Source: an uncultured Collinsella sp. (GTDB lineage: Bacteria > Actinomycetota > Coriobacteriia > Coriobacteriales > Coriobacteriaceae). From it: a DNA stretch of 64,000 nucleotides. Positions 1 to 8,499 of the stretch are shown here, one piece after another. Position 1 is the stretch's first letter, and each line of letters opens with the position of its first letter. A program made the position numbers and the translations under genes. The notes under the pieces are model-generated. The model was not told where the DNA came from and did no database searches. It saw nothing but the letters and a program-made list of their open reading frames with translations. Location: contig CAAGCW010000001.1 in assembly GCA_900768435.1 (NCBI GenBank), positions 1 to 64,000 on the forward strand, given 5' to 3'.

Positions 1-322
1 CATTTGCCAATTCCTTTTTCAGGAGCCCATCAGTTCCCGTTTTACGGAGCTGGTCCATAAGAAAGAAAGAATTTCCGCCGGTAAAATATATCACATCCGC
101 ATCTTCAAAAACAGACTGTATCGTTGAATAAGTCTCCGTTGAAATATCAATTTCAGTTACGATTGCTCCCAACTTTTTGAATAATTTTCGAGCCGAGCCG
201 ACATAACCGGTGTAGCCTTCACGCAGTGAAGCTGTTGGAATAAATGCTACTTTTTTATTTTCAATTTCTTCCTTTATCAGACTTCCTACACTTGAAAAGT
301 GAGAACATAAAAACAGTTTCAT
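1..322 (-). CDS. Peptidase S51 / type 1 glutamine amidotransferase-like protein (3' end beyond window)
   Basis: My reverse translation gives 107 residues beginning MKLFLCSHFSS and running off the left edge. The pattern of a short beta strand, then VAFIPTAS, then DVIYFTGGNSFFL, matches the N-terminal half of the S51 dipeptidase E-like family, in which a nucleophile-elbow Ser would follow beyond the edge. An AAAGGAG box sits 7 bases before the ATG and decides the start. The gene is strikingly AT-rich (many AAA, ATT and TTT codons) compared with everything to its right, which suggests recent acquisition, probably from a Firmicute. The family assignment is by recognition; the catalytic residue is not visible. 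Confidence 0.7.
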   Translation of the reverse strand, partial: MKLFLCSHFSSVGSLIKEEIENKKVAFIPTASLREGYTGYVGSARKLFKKLGAIVTEIDISTETYSTIQSVFEDADVIYFTGGNSFFLMDQLRKTGTDGLLKKELAN

Positions 323-785
323 TAATATTCTCCTTTATATATAAATTCTTATTTGTTGAACTAAGCCGTGTTTACCATACTCTCCAATGAAAGAACGCCC
401 TGATAGAGCGAAATTTTGCCGTTTTCCTGCGTACGTGCGTACACACTCCACAGGAATTCTAAGGGGCCTGCCCCTTAGCACGCGGACTTTGGAACAAAGT
501 CTAGTGTGCTACGCCTTGCCAGAGGTGTACTGGCTCCCGGTACGCACGTACGCAGCAATTGCCATCAATGCGCCATATAGGTGGCGATCAAGTTCGCACA
601 AAGCGACCTTGATCCCGCAAAACAAAAGGCAGGATACCATCACCACAATGATACCCTGCCTCTGTTCGTTCCTGTTTACCGTTCCGAGTATTCCTTCCGC
701 AGAATTTCCGATAAACAAAAAACGCACCCGAACCCTTTCTCGTAAAGAATCGGGTTCGAGTACGAACTGAATGCTGGAGCAATAA
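323..785. other. Gene-free region with several hairpins
   Basis: I see no credible gene here; the open frames have no ribosome site and no family resemblance. It holds the nested palindrome at 427-555 and a GATCAAG/CTTGATC pair near 587-615. It also holds a GGCAGG/CCTGCC pair near 629-661 and a CGAACCC/GGGTTCG hairpin near 730-762. It forms the seam between the AT-rich gene and the high-GC chromosome. Confidence 0.5.
427..555. repeat. Nested long inverted repeat
   Basis: CTGCGTACGTGCGTAC at 427-442 is exactly complementary to 540-555 (16 bp). Between the arms are two smaller perfect hairpins, CTAAGGGG/CCCCTTAG (459-466 with 471-478) and GACTTTG/CAAAGTC (485-491 with 495-501). An AGCAC/GTGCT pair encloses the second. 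No T-run follows, so it does not look like a simple terminator. It may be a structured RNA or the end of a mobile element. Confidence 0.6.
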
Positions 786-826
786 AAAACCACCACAAAG
801 GTGCCTGTCCCCTTTGTGGTGGTTTT
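786..826. terminator. Bidirectional hairpin terminator, GACAGG-loop family
   Basis: AAAACCACCACAAAGG at 786-801 pairs perfectly with 811-826. A/T runs on both sides let it end transcription in either direction. It lies 10 bases beyond the stop of the minus-strand dehydrogenase. A near-identical hairpin with the same loop in the other orientation sits at 8428-8468. Confidence 0.8.
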
Positions 827-835
827 GGCCTAGAA

Positions 836-1918
836 CTAGAGCGTGTGGCCGTAGGTGTTGGCTGCCTTGATGGCGGCGGCGAACTTCTCGTCGGTGAAGG
901 GCTCCGGGTTGCCCTGCTTCCACTCGTTGGTGGCGTGCGCGTACTCGCACAGGGCAGGGATATCGGCCTCGGATAGCCCGACCTGCTCAAGCGTCACGGG
1001 CAGGCCCATCTGCTTGTTGAAGGCGGCGTAGCGCTTAAGGTTCTCGGTGTCGCCCGTGTAGGCGAACAGCACCAGCACGCCCAGGCTTACGACCTCACCG
1101 TGCAGGTAGGAGCCCTCGCGCGGAATGCTGCAGGAAGCGTTGTAGAACGCGTGCGCCACGCTCGAGTTGTAGTAGTAATCGTTTTGGTTGGTCAGGTTCG
1201 AGACATAGCCCGTGTTGACCACGATGTCGAGCGCGATCTGCTTGACGGCTTCGGTCGACTGGTCCTGGCGCACGTCCTCAAGACCCTGGACGCCATAGGT
1301 AAACAGCGGCTCGGAACAGGTGTGCGCGAGTGCCAGGCCAAGACCGGCGGTGTGCTCCAGGTTACCGGCACTCGTGGCGTACTCGACCTCGGGCTGCTTG
1401 GACAGAGCATCGCCCACGCCGGCCCAGAAGTACTCTGCCGGTGCCTCGGCGATGATCTTGGGGTTGATGAAGATGTGCGCGGGGCGGTTGGGGTACGAAT
1501 AGCCCTCGAGCGAGCCGTCGTCGTTGTAGACGACGGCAATGGCGGTCGCGGCCGAGCAGTTGGAGCAGATCGTCGGCACCGTAAAGACGATCTTCTTGAG
1601 CTCGATGGCCGCCGTCTTCACGGTGTCGAGCGCCTTGCCGCCGCCGCAAGCAATGAGCACGTCGGCTTCCTGGCAGGCGGGGGAGTTTACGACCTTGGCG
1701 ATATTGGCACGTGTGCTGTTGGTACCGTAGACGCGCGTCTCCAGAATCTCGACGTCGGTACCTTCAAGCGCCGCCTCGATGCCCGGCAGCGCCGCAGCTA
1801 GGGCTCGCTTGCCACCAATGATGGCGACCTTCTTCGCCCCGTACTCGGCCAGCGCGTCGGGCAGCTCGTCAAAGCAGTCCTCGCCGACGGTGTAGTCGCT
1901 CATTCCAATCGTGCGCAT
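836..1918 (-). CDS. Iron-containing alcohol dehydrogenase / glycerol dehydrogenase-like
   Basis: This 360-residue protein has the layout of the group III iron/zinc alcohol dehydrogenases. An N-terminal NAD-binding half carries CGGGKALDTVK at residues 91-101, and the helical metal-binding half follows. Likely metal ligands are D170 (in GVGDALSK), H255 (in VAHAF) and H272 (in LHGEVV). This ligand set and the length fit GldA-type polyol dehydrogenases, so oxidation of glycerol or a related polyol is likely, but the substrate is not fixed by sequence. The start is supported by GAAAGAAGG 6 bases before ATG 1918. It is monocistronic, with its own terminator downstream. Confidence 0.85.
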   Translation of the reverse strand: MRTIGMSDYTVGEDCFDELPDALAEYGAKKVAIIGGKRALAAALPGIEAALEGTDVEILETRVYGTNSTRANIAKVVNSPACQEADVLIACGGGKALDTVKTAAIELKKIVFTVPTICSNCSAATAIAVVYNDDGSLEGYSYPNRPAHIFINPKIIAEAPAEYFWAGVGDALSKQPEVEYATSAGNLEHTAGLGLALAHTCSEPLFTYGVQGLEDVRQDQSTEAVKQIALDIVVNTGYVSNLTNQNDYYYNSSVAHAFYNASCSIPREGSYLHGEVVSLGVLVLFAYTGDTENLKRYAAFNKQMGLPVTLEQVGLSEADIPALCEYAHATNEWKQGNPEPFTDEKFAAAIKAANTYGHTL

Positions 1919-2059
1919 AGTAGCCTTCTTTCGTTAGATAAAGTGCTTTCAGGTATTTTGCTCCAAGTGAGTGCTTGCGACCGCGAGAAATTTCTAAAGT
2001 ATGAAACCGATGTTGAGGGTTTTTCGCCGGCGTTTGCCGTGCTACCATACAGCGCAGAA

Positions 2060-2362
2060 GCGTTGATGGGGACGAGTAGTCGGCCGTCCGCATGCTACAG
2101 AGAGCGGGGAGCGCTGAGAACCCGTGCATGCGACCGATGAAAATCACCCCGGAGCAGCGGTCCCAACGGACGCGTCGTGCAGACACGTCTTAGTAGACAT
2201 CGCCGAGATGGTCGTCGATACAGGCCAGCCGAGTAACGGATGCGAGCGCGCTATCACGCGGGCGAGGGCATCTAAGCTGGGTGGTTAAGCGAAGAGCTTT
2301 TGCGGGCACATAGCCCGTTTTTGTGGCGCTTCGTCCCAGCTTGTAGGGACGGGCGCTTTTTT
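2060..2362 (+). promoter_or_regulatory. T-box riboswitch leader (isoleucine) of ileS
   Basis: Stem I hallmarks are visible: GAGTAGTCGG near 2074, CAGAGAG near 2098 and GCTGAGAACCCG near 2113. A likely specifier ATC (Ile codon) lies in GAAAATCACC near 2140. The T-box bulge region GGGTGG is at 2279-2284, inside an AAGCT/AGCTT antiterminator helix (2274-2299). Two competing hairpins follow: GCGGGC/GCCCGT with a T-run at 2302-2322, and GGCGC..GTCCC/GGGAC..GCGC with a T-run at 2325-2362. AAGCTGGG (2274-2281) can also pair with CCCAGCTT (2335-2342). Uncharged tRNA-Ile should favour read-through. Bases 1919-2059 hold nothing I can identify. Confidence 0.85.
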
Positions 2363-2405
2363 GGTGCCCAGAGGGCGTGCGCGCCCATGACAAGAAAGGG
2401 GTACC

Positions 2406-5210
2406 GTGGCAAACGAGTACAAGCAGACGATGAATCTGCCCAAAACCGGCTTTCCCATGCGTGCCGGTCTTTCCAAGTCCGAGCCCAAGCGACTCAAGGA
2501 TTGGCAGGACAACAAGGTCTACGAGCAGGTTCTGAAGAAGAACGAGGGTCACAAGAAGTTCGTGCTGCACGACGGCCCTCCGTACGCCAACGGTCCGATC
2601 CATATCGGCCACGCCATGAACAAAATCTCCAAGGACATGATCAACCGTTACTGGATGATGCAGGGCTATGAGGTTCCCTATGTCCCCGGTTGGGACTGCC
2701 ACGGTCAGCCGATTGAGCACAAGGTCGAGGAGAAGCTCGGCACCGAGAAGTTCAACCAGACTTCCACGGCCAAGATCCGTGAGTTGTGCAACAAGTTCGC
2801 TGTCGAGAACATCGAGCTGCAGAAGGCCGGCTTCCGTCGCCTGGGCGTGCTCGGCGACTGGGACAACCCATATCTGACGCTCTATCACCAGCATGACGCC
2901 GCCGACATCGAGGTCTTCAAGGCCATGTTCGATAAGGGCATGATCTATCGCGGCCACAAGCCGGTTCACTGGTGCAAGCACTGTCACACCGCGCTCGCCG
3001 AGGCCGAGATCGAGTACTCCGACGAGACGAGCCCTTCCATCTTCGTTCGCTTTGAGATGACCTCCAAGCCCGCCGGCCTCGAGAACTTCGACGGCCCGGT
3101 CGACTTTATCATCTGGACGACTACGCCGTGGACCATCCCGTCCGACCAGGCAGTTTCCCTCAAGCCCGGCGCCGCCTACGTCGCCGTTGAGCACGATGGC
3201 CGTGCCGAGGTCATGCTCGAGGACCTGGCTCCCAAGTGCTGCGATGAGTTTGGCTGGGAGTACACCCCGGTCATGGTCGACGGCAAGCCCTACGTGGTGC
3301 CCGCCGAGACCTTCCACCACATCCACTACAAGCAGCCGATCTTTGACGGCATTGAGGGCGTGGCGCTGCTGGCCGATTACGTCGGTGTCGATGACGGTAC
3401 CGGTATCGTCCACAATTCGCCCGGCCACGGCGTCGACGACTACTTCGCCTGCCTCAAGGAGGGCATCACCGACATTTGCATGCCGGTCGATGACGACGGC
3501 AAGTTCTACACCGGTGAGGAGTTTGGCACCGGCGGCCCCTTCAGCGGTATGGATACCGATGAGGCCAACCCGCACATTATCGAGTTCCTGCGCGAGCGCG
3601 GTACCCTGGTCCTCGAGAAGAAGATCACGCACAGCTATCCGCACTGCTGGCGCTGCAAGCACCCGGTGCTCTTCCGTGCTACCGACCAGTGGTTTGTCTC
3701 GATGGACAAGACCGGTTTGCGCGAGCAGGCTGGCAAAGAGGTCCGCGAGAACGTCAAGTGGTATCCGGCCCATGCCGCCAACCGCATTGGCGCCATGGTC
3801 GAGCAGCGTCCCGACTGGTGCATCAGCCGCCAGCGCAACTGGGGCGTGCCAATACCCAGCTACACCTGCGCCGACTGCGGCGAGAAGGTCATGAACGACG
3901 CCACGCTCGACGCCGTCATCAAGCTCTTCCACGAGAAGGGCTCCGACGCCTGGTTCACCGACGCTCCCGAGAGCTACCTGGGCGAGGCCTGCGTCTGCCC
4001 CAAGTGCGGTGGCCATCACCTCAAGGCCGATAAGGACATTCTTGACGTGTGGTGGGACTCCGGCGTCTCCTGGAAGGCCGTCTGCGAGTACCGTCCCGAG
4101 CTGGAGTACCCGGCGGACGTCTACCTCGAGGGCTCCGACCAGCACCGTGGTTGGTTCCAGAGCTCGCTGCTCACCTCGGTGGGCGCCAATGGCCATGCCC
4201 CGTACAAGGCGGTCGTCTCGCAGGGCTTCACGCTCGACGGCCAGGGCCGTAAGATGTCGAAGTCGCTCGGCAACGTCATCGACCCCAACAAGGTCTGCGA
4301 CGAGATGGGCGCCGACATCATCCGCCTGTGGGTTGCCTCCGTCGATACCAGCTCCGACGTGTCCATCGACCATGAGATCCTTGCTCGTACGTCCGATGCC
4401 TACCGTCGTTTCCGCAACACGCTGCGCTTCCTGCTCTCCGAGCTCGAGGGTCAGTTTGAGCCCGAGACCGACGGCGTCGCCTTTGCCGACCTGCTGCCGC
4501 TCGACAAGCTCATGGTTGCCCGCCTGACTCAGGTCCAGGCCGAGGTTGACGACGCCTACTCTTGCTACGAGTTCCCGCGCGCCTACCGTGCGCTCTACGA
4601 CTTCGTGGTTACCGAGCTCTCTAACGTGTACCTCGACGCCCTGAAGGACCGTCTGTACTGCGACAAGCCCGGCTCGCTTGAGCGCCGCAGCGCCCAGACC
4701 GTGCTTGCCGAGCTCTTCTCGATGCTCATGCGCGACCTGCAGCCGATCCTGTCCTACACGGTTGACGAGGCCATGGCCTATGCGCCCGCCGGCTGCGTCG
4801 ATCACCAGAAGTACGCCGCGCTGCTCGATTGGTACAAGTCGCCCATCACGGTCGACGAGGCCAATGAGTTCGAGGGCGTGCTCGAGGCTTCGCTCGAGCT
4901 CCGTAGCGCTGTGACCAAGGCCCTTGAGGATGCCCGCTCCGCCGGCACCTTCACTAAGAGCCAGCAGGTCCGCGTCAAGGCGGTCGTTCCCGCCGAGATG
5001 TATGCGCTGCTGACCGGCGACAAGGCCGTCGACCTCGCCGAGTTCTACATCGTCTCCGATGTTGAGCTGACCCAGGGCGAGGAGCTCTCCGTTGCCATCG
5101 AGGCTGCCGAGGGCGAGTGCTGCGACCGTTGCTGGAACTACCGCACCACCGTCGGCGAGTACAACGGCCACGCGCATATCTGCAAGCGCTGCGCGGAGGC
5201 GCTGAACTAG
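2406..5210 (+). CDS. ileS: Isoleucyl-tRNA synthetase
   Basis: This 934-residue class I synthetase charges tRNA-Ile in the cytosol. The HIGH motif appears as PIHIGHAMNK near residue 64, and the KMSKS loop as RKMSKSLGN near residue 617. The CP1 editing domain lies between them. The C-terminal zinc ribbon has CDRCWNY and CKRCAE. Length and domain order are standard for bacterial IleRS. The start is a GTG preceded by AAGAAAGGGG; no ATG fits better. The upstream T-box leader places it under control of tRNA-Ile charging. Confidence 0.98.
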   Translation: MANEYKQTMNLPKTGFPMRAGLSKSEPKRLKDWQDNKVYEQVLKKNEGHKKFVLHDGPPYANGPIHIGHAMNKISKDMINRYWMMQGYEVPYVPGWDCHGQPIEHKVEEKLGTEKFNQTSTAKIRELCNKFAVENIELQKAGFRRLGVLGDWDNPYLTLYHQHDAADIEVFKAMFDKGMIYRGHKPVHWCKHCHTALAEAEIEYSDETSPSIFVRFEMTSKPAGLENFDGPVDFIIWTTTPWTIPSDQAVSLKPGAAYVAVEHDGRAEVMLEDLAPKCCDEFGWEYTPVMVDGKPYVVPAETFHHIHYKQPIFDGIEGVALLADYVGVDDGTGIVHNSPGHGVDDYFACLKEGITDICMPVDDDGKFYTGEEFGTGGPFSGMDTDEANPHIIEFLRERGTLVLEKKITHSYPHCWRCKHPVLFRATDQWFVSMDKTGLREQAGKEVRENVKWYPAHAANRIGAMVEQRPDWCISRQRNWGVPIPSYTCADCGEKVMNDATLDAVIKLFHEKGSDAWFTDAPESYLGEACVCPKCGGHHLKADKDILDVWWDSGVSWKAVCEYRPELEYPADVYLEGSDQHRGWFQSSLLTSVGANGHAPYKAVVSQGFTLDGQGRKMSKSLGNVIDPNKVCDEMGADIIRLWVASVDTSSDVSIDHEILARTSDAYRRFRNTLRFLLSELEGQFEPETDGVAFADLLPLDKLMVARLTQVQAEVDDAYSCYEFPRAYRALYDFVVTELSNVYLDALKDRLYCDKPGSLERRSAQTVLAELFSMLMRDLQPILSYTVDEAMAYAPAGCVDHQKYAALLDWYKSPITVDEANEFEGVLEASLELRSAVTKALEDARSAGTFTKSQQVRVKAVVPAEMYALLTGDKAVDLAEFYIVSDVELTQGEELSVAIEAAEGECCDRCWNYRTTVGEYNGHAHICKRCAEALN

Positions 5211-5215
5211 TCGTT

Positions 5216-5254
5216 GGGGACGTTCTTAAACGACTAGTCAAACAAGAACGTCCC
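5216..5254. repeat. Inverted repeat after ileS
   Basis: GGGACGTTCTT (5217-5227) is exactly complementary to 5244-5254. It starts 6 bases after the ileS stop, and TAGTCG/CGACTA pairs are nested around it. No T-run follows. It looks like a small palindromic intergenic repeat rather than the terminator itself, which comes next. Confidence 0.55.
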
Positions 5255-5277
5255 TAATGACTACCTGTGTCACATTC

Positions 5278-5316
5278 AAGCGGCATTCTGTTTTTCGGAA
5301 TGCCGCTTTCGTTTTT
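5278..5316 (+). terminator. Rho-independent terminator of ileS
   Basis: AAGCGGCATTC (5278-5288) pairs with GAATGCCGCTT (5298-5308) and is followed by a T-rich tail ending GTTTTT. Confidence 0.85.
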
Positions 5317-5428
5317 AGCTGGTTATTGCACTTGCGTTGGTGGATATGTCGTGCGCTCTGCGTATGGCAATATAAGATGGTTAATTGCATTAAACGGAAT
5401 TCGATGTTCTTGAGGGTAGGGGATTTCT

Positions 5429-6028
5429 TTGGGTCGCACTGGGGATATGACGCCGCCTTTGCGTTGGCGGTTGGGTGTTGCTGGCGGGGTGGCGCTCGTT
5501 GTGCTGCTTGTTGACCAGCTGAGCAAGCTTGCGGTTCGTGCCGTGGGCGAAGCTTTGCATGTGACTGTCATCCCCGGTGTCATCGACTTTATGTTTGTCC
5601 GCAATATCGGTGCTGCCTTTAGTATGGGCGAGGGGCATGGCATCGCGTTTGCCGTGCTGGCGTTGGCGGTCATTATCGCTATTGCCGTGTACCTCGTTCG
5701 TGCACCCAAGCTCGCCCATCTTGAGGTCGTGGGCATGGCGATGGTTGCGGGCGGTGCTATTGGCAACGCTATCGATCGTTTGGCCTTTGGCTTCGTGACC
5801 GATTTTATTGCCACCACCTTCATCGACTTCCCCGTCTTCAATGTTGCCGATATCGGCATTACCTTGGGCGTCGTGCTCGCCCTCTTCGGATACATGTTCT
5901 TGAGCCCCGCTGCCCGTGAGGTCGATGCGACCGCCGAGCTTAACGCCCGTGACGAGGCCCGCGCTAAGCGTAAGGCCCAGCAACGCGGGGAGCGTGCCCG
6001 CAAGATTCGCGAAAGGAACGAGCGCTAA
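5429..6028 (+). CDS. lspA: Lipoprotein signal peptidase (signal peptidase II)
   Basis: This A8-family aspartic protease cleaves prolipoprotein signal peptides in the membrane. It has four predicted membrane segments. The two conserved aspartates are D116 in GNAIDRL and D141 in FNVADIGI; NIGAAFS near residue 59 is also typical. At 199 residues it is longer than usual because of a basic, probably cytoplasmic tail after residue 165. The start used is TTG 5429; ATG 5447 is an in-frame alternative that would remove six residues. It overlaps the next gene at TAATG. Several lipoproteins in this window would be its substrates. Confidence 0.93.
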   Translation: MGRTGDMTPPLRWRLGVAGGVALVVLLVDQLSKLAVRAVGEALHVTVIPGVIDFMFVRNIGAAFSMGEGHGIAFAVLALAVIIAIAVYLVRAPKLAHLEVVGMAMVAGGAIGNAIDRLAFGFVTDFIATTFIDFPVFNVADIGITLGVVLALFGYMFLSPAAREVDATAELNARDEARAKRKAQQRGERARKIRERNER

Positions 6029-7041
6029 TGGCCGACATCCATATTCTTGTTGCCGACGATGCCGCCGGTCAGCGTCTTGACGCTTATCTGGGCGCCAATG
6101 ACGGTTGCCCTACGCGTTCTGCCTGTGCGCATCTGATCGAGGGAGGTGCTGTTGCCGTCAATGGCGAGACCTGCCTGTCCAAAAAGTACGCCGTGCGAGC
6201 CGGCGATCGTATTTCGGTCGACCTGCCCGAGCCGCACGATCCGACCGATGTGATTCCCGAGGCCATCCCGCTCGACATTCGCTATGAGGACGATTATCTC
6301 ATTGTGCTCTCCAAGCAGCGCGGCCTGGTGTGCCATCCTGCGCATGGTCATGAGAGCGGTACGCTCGCGAATGCCCTGGTCTATCACTGCGGTATCGACC
6401 ATCTGGGCACCGTGCAGGGCGAGGACCGCCCCGGCATCGTGCATCGCCTGGATCGCGATACCTCGGGCCTTATGCTCGCGGCAAAAGACGACGACACCCA
6501 GCGCGCGCTCCAAAATCTCATCCGCACGCGTACGCTCGACCGTCGCTATATCACACTTGTTCACGGGCACATCGCCATGGACGAGGGCACCATCAACACC
6601 GGCATTGCCCGATCGACGCGCGACCGTGTCAAGATGGCGGTTTCGGACGATCCTTTCGCGCGCCAGGCCATTACGACCTTTAAGGTCCTCGAGCGCTTTG
6701 ATTCCACGCGATTTGACGACGGCTATACGCTCGTCGAGTGCCACCTGTTTACGGGCCGTACGCATCAGATTCGCGTACACATGCGTCATATCAACCACGC
6801 CTGCGTGGGCGATCAACTCTACGGCAAGTGCGATGCACGCGCCGATCAGGGTCTGACCAGGCAATTCCTTCATTCCTGGCGCGTCGCATTCGACCATCCC
6901 GTGACGGGCGAGCGCATCGAATGCCGCGACGAGCTGCCGTGGGATCTCGCTGCGGTTCTTGACGACCTGGCCCCGCGCTCGCTTGGTCGCACCGCCGCCG
7001 GCGACGACATCGTCCCGCAGCTTGGCCTGCTCGAAGCCTAG
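6028..7041 (+). CDS. rluD: RluA/RluD-family 23S rRNA pseudouridine synthase
   Basis: This 337-residue enzyme has an N-terminal S4 RNA-binding domain (residues 13-70) and a pseudouridine synthase domain. The catalytic motif is HRLDRDTSGLM at 139-149, with D142 the expected catalytic aspartate. The family marker GRTHQIRVHMRH follows near residue 245. It isomerises uridines in 23S rRNA helix 69 or a related site; the exact target cannot be read from sequence. Its start overlaps the lspA stop, an arrangement common in many bacteria, so the two are translated from one message. Confidence 0.9.
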   Translation: MADIHILVADDAAGQRLDAYLGANDGCPTRSACAHLIEGGAVAVNGETCLSKKYAVRAGDRISVDLPEPHDPTDVIPEAIPLDIRYEDDYLIVLSKQRGLVCHPAHGHESGTLANALVYHCGIDHLGTVQGEDRPGIVHRLDRDTSGLMLAAKDDDTQRALQNLIRTRTLDRRYITLVHGHIAMDEGTINTGIARSTRDRVKMAVSDDPFARQAITTFKVLERFDSTRFDDGYTLVECHLFTGRTHQIRVHMRHINHACVGDQLYGKCDARADQGLTRQFLHSWRVAFDHPVTGERIECRDELPWDLAAVLDDLAPRSLGRTAAGDDIVPQLGLLEA

Positions 7042-7123
7042 CCGGTATTAGGTGGTTTCTTGAACTCGGTAAGCCTGCGGTAAGATATACGATTGTTTAC
7101 GTAACGCGTTCCTGGGAGCCTGC

Positions 7124-8419
7124 ATGCTCGCCTTTTTACAAACCAACACGCCCATCGTGATCTTCAACCAGATTGTCGTCACGCTGCTCACGGTCTGCTT
7201 TCTGTACCAGGTGGTCTTCTTTGTCATCGGCGCTCTTCGTGGCGAGGTCGCGCCTCCCAAGGCCAAAAAACTCCACCGTTATGCCTTCTTTATTGCGGCG
7301 CATAACGAGGAGGCCGTGATCGCCAACCTCGTTCGCTCCATCAAGGATCAGGACTATCCGTCCGAGCTCATCGAGGTCTTTGTCGTTGCCGACGCCTGCA
7401 CCGACAACACCGCGCAGCTCGCGCGCGAGGCCGGTGCCATTGTTTACGAGCGCAATGACCTGGCTCGTAAGGGCAAGAGCTGGGTCATGGACTTTGGTTT
7501 CGATCGCATTCTCAACGAGTATCCCGACACGTTTGAGGGCTACTTTATCTTCGATGCCGACAACGTTATCTCCCGCGATTACGTCTCCAAGATGAATGAT
7601 GCCTTTGACCAGGGCTTCCATGTGGTCACGAGCTATCGCAACTCCAAGAACTTCGGCAGCTCGTGGATCTCTGCAGCTAATGCCACCTGGTATCTGCGTG
7701 AGGCCCGCTTCCTTAACAACGCGCGTAATATCTGCAAGACGTCCTGCGCTGTCTCGGGTTCGGGTTACCTCATCTCCGCCAGCGTGATCGAGGGCATGCA
7801 CGGTTGGCAGTTCCATACGCTGACCGAGGACATCCAGTTCACCACGTTCTGCGCCATTCACGGCATCCGCATCGGTTATGCGCCGGCGGAGTTCTTTGAC
7901 GAGCAGCCGGTGACGTTTAAGGCGTCCTGGAAACAGCGCATGCGTTGGACCAAGGGCTTCTACCAGGTCTTTTTTACCTATGGCAAGCATCTTGTCAAAT
8001 CGACCTTCCGCTATCATCGCTTTGCTGCCTACGACATGTTTATGACGATCGCGCCGGGTATGCTGCTTTCTCTGATCTCCATGCTCGCCAACGCGACCTT
8101 CCTCATCGTGGGCGGACTTTCGCATGGCTTCTTGGCCACCGAGGTCGAGATGCAGGCTTGTGCCGCCTCGCTCATTATGACCTTCGCGATGATGTACCAG
8201 ACCTTCTTTATCCTGGCGCTGCTCACGACCATCTTTGAGTACAAGCATATTCACTGCGCGCAAAAGTGGCGTCTGGTAACCAACCTGTTTACCTTCCCGA
8301 TCTTTATGTTCAGCTATATCCCCATCACGGTGGCAGCGCTGTTCCTGAAGGTTGACTGGGTCCCGACGCAGCACGCCGTCAACGTTACCCTCGACGAGGT
8401 CATGCAAGGCGCCAAATAA
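7124..8419 (+). CDS. Membrane-bound family 2 glycosyltransferase (processive type)
   Basis: This 431-residue protein has one N-terminal membrane segment (about 15-38), a cytosolic GT-A domain, and C-terminal membrane segments (about 300-400). GT2 motifs are AAHNEEAV near 58, VVADACTDNT near 88, the metal-binding FDADN at 143-147, LTEDIQF near 228 and QRMRWTKGF near 272. The last is the Q/RxxRW motif of processive synthases such as hyaluronan and cellulose synthases. It probably makes or extends a cell-surface polysaccharide. The product is unknown and no partner gene is adjacent. It is closed by the terminator at 8428. Confidence 0.85.
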   Translation: MLAFLQTNTPIVIFNQIVVTLLTVCFLYQVVFFVIGALRGEVAPPKAKKLHRYAFFIAAHNEEAVIANLVRSIKDQDYPSELIEVFVVADACTDNTAQLAREAGAIVYERNDLARKGKSWVMDFGFDRILNEYPDTFEGYFIFDADNVISRDYVSKMNDAFDQGFHVVTSYRNSKNFGSSWISAANATWYLREARFLNNARNICKTSCAVSGSGYLISASVIEGMHGWQFHTLTEDIQFTTFCAIHGIRIGYAPAEFFDEQPVTFKASWKQRMRWTKGFYQVFFTYGKHLVKSTFRYHRFAAYDMFMTIAPGMLLSLISMLANATFLIVGGLSHGFLATEVEMQACAASLIMTFAMMYQTFFILALLTTIFEYKHIHCAQKWRLVTNLFTFPIFMFSYIPITVAALFLKVDWVPTQHAVNVTLDEVMQGAK

Positions 8420-8427
8420 CCACCATC

Positions 8428-8468
8428 AAAACCACCACAAAGGGGACAGGCCCTTTGTGGTGGTTTTT
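8428..8468 (+). terminator. Strong hairpin terminator, GACAGG-loop family
   Basis: AAAACCACCACAAAGGG at 8428-8444 pairs perfectly with 8451-8467, closing a GACAGG loop, and T residues follow. It is the same hairpin as at 786-826, inverted, so it belongs to a dispersed family. Confidence 0.85.
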
Positions 8469-8499
8469 GCTTTTGTAATGCAGCTCGAGGAGGTGCTCG

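Noticed and set aside
509..796. A 95-codon minus-strand open frame in the left intergenic region
   Set aside because: It runs through hairpins and the terminator, has no ribosome site and shows no family pattern; a hydrophobic patch alone is not enough.
2190..5177. A 995-codon minus-strand open frame opposite ileS
   Set aside because: It is the mirror of a highly biased gene (GAG/GCC codons give few stops on the other strand); its Leu/Val/Gly/Asp-rich translation matches no family.
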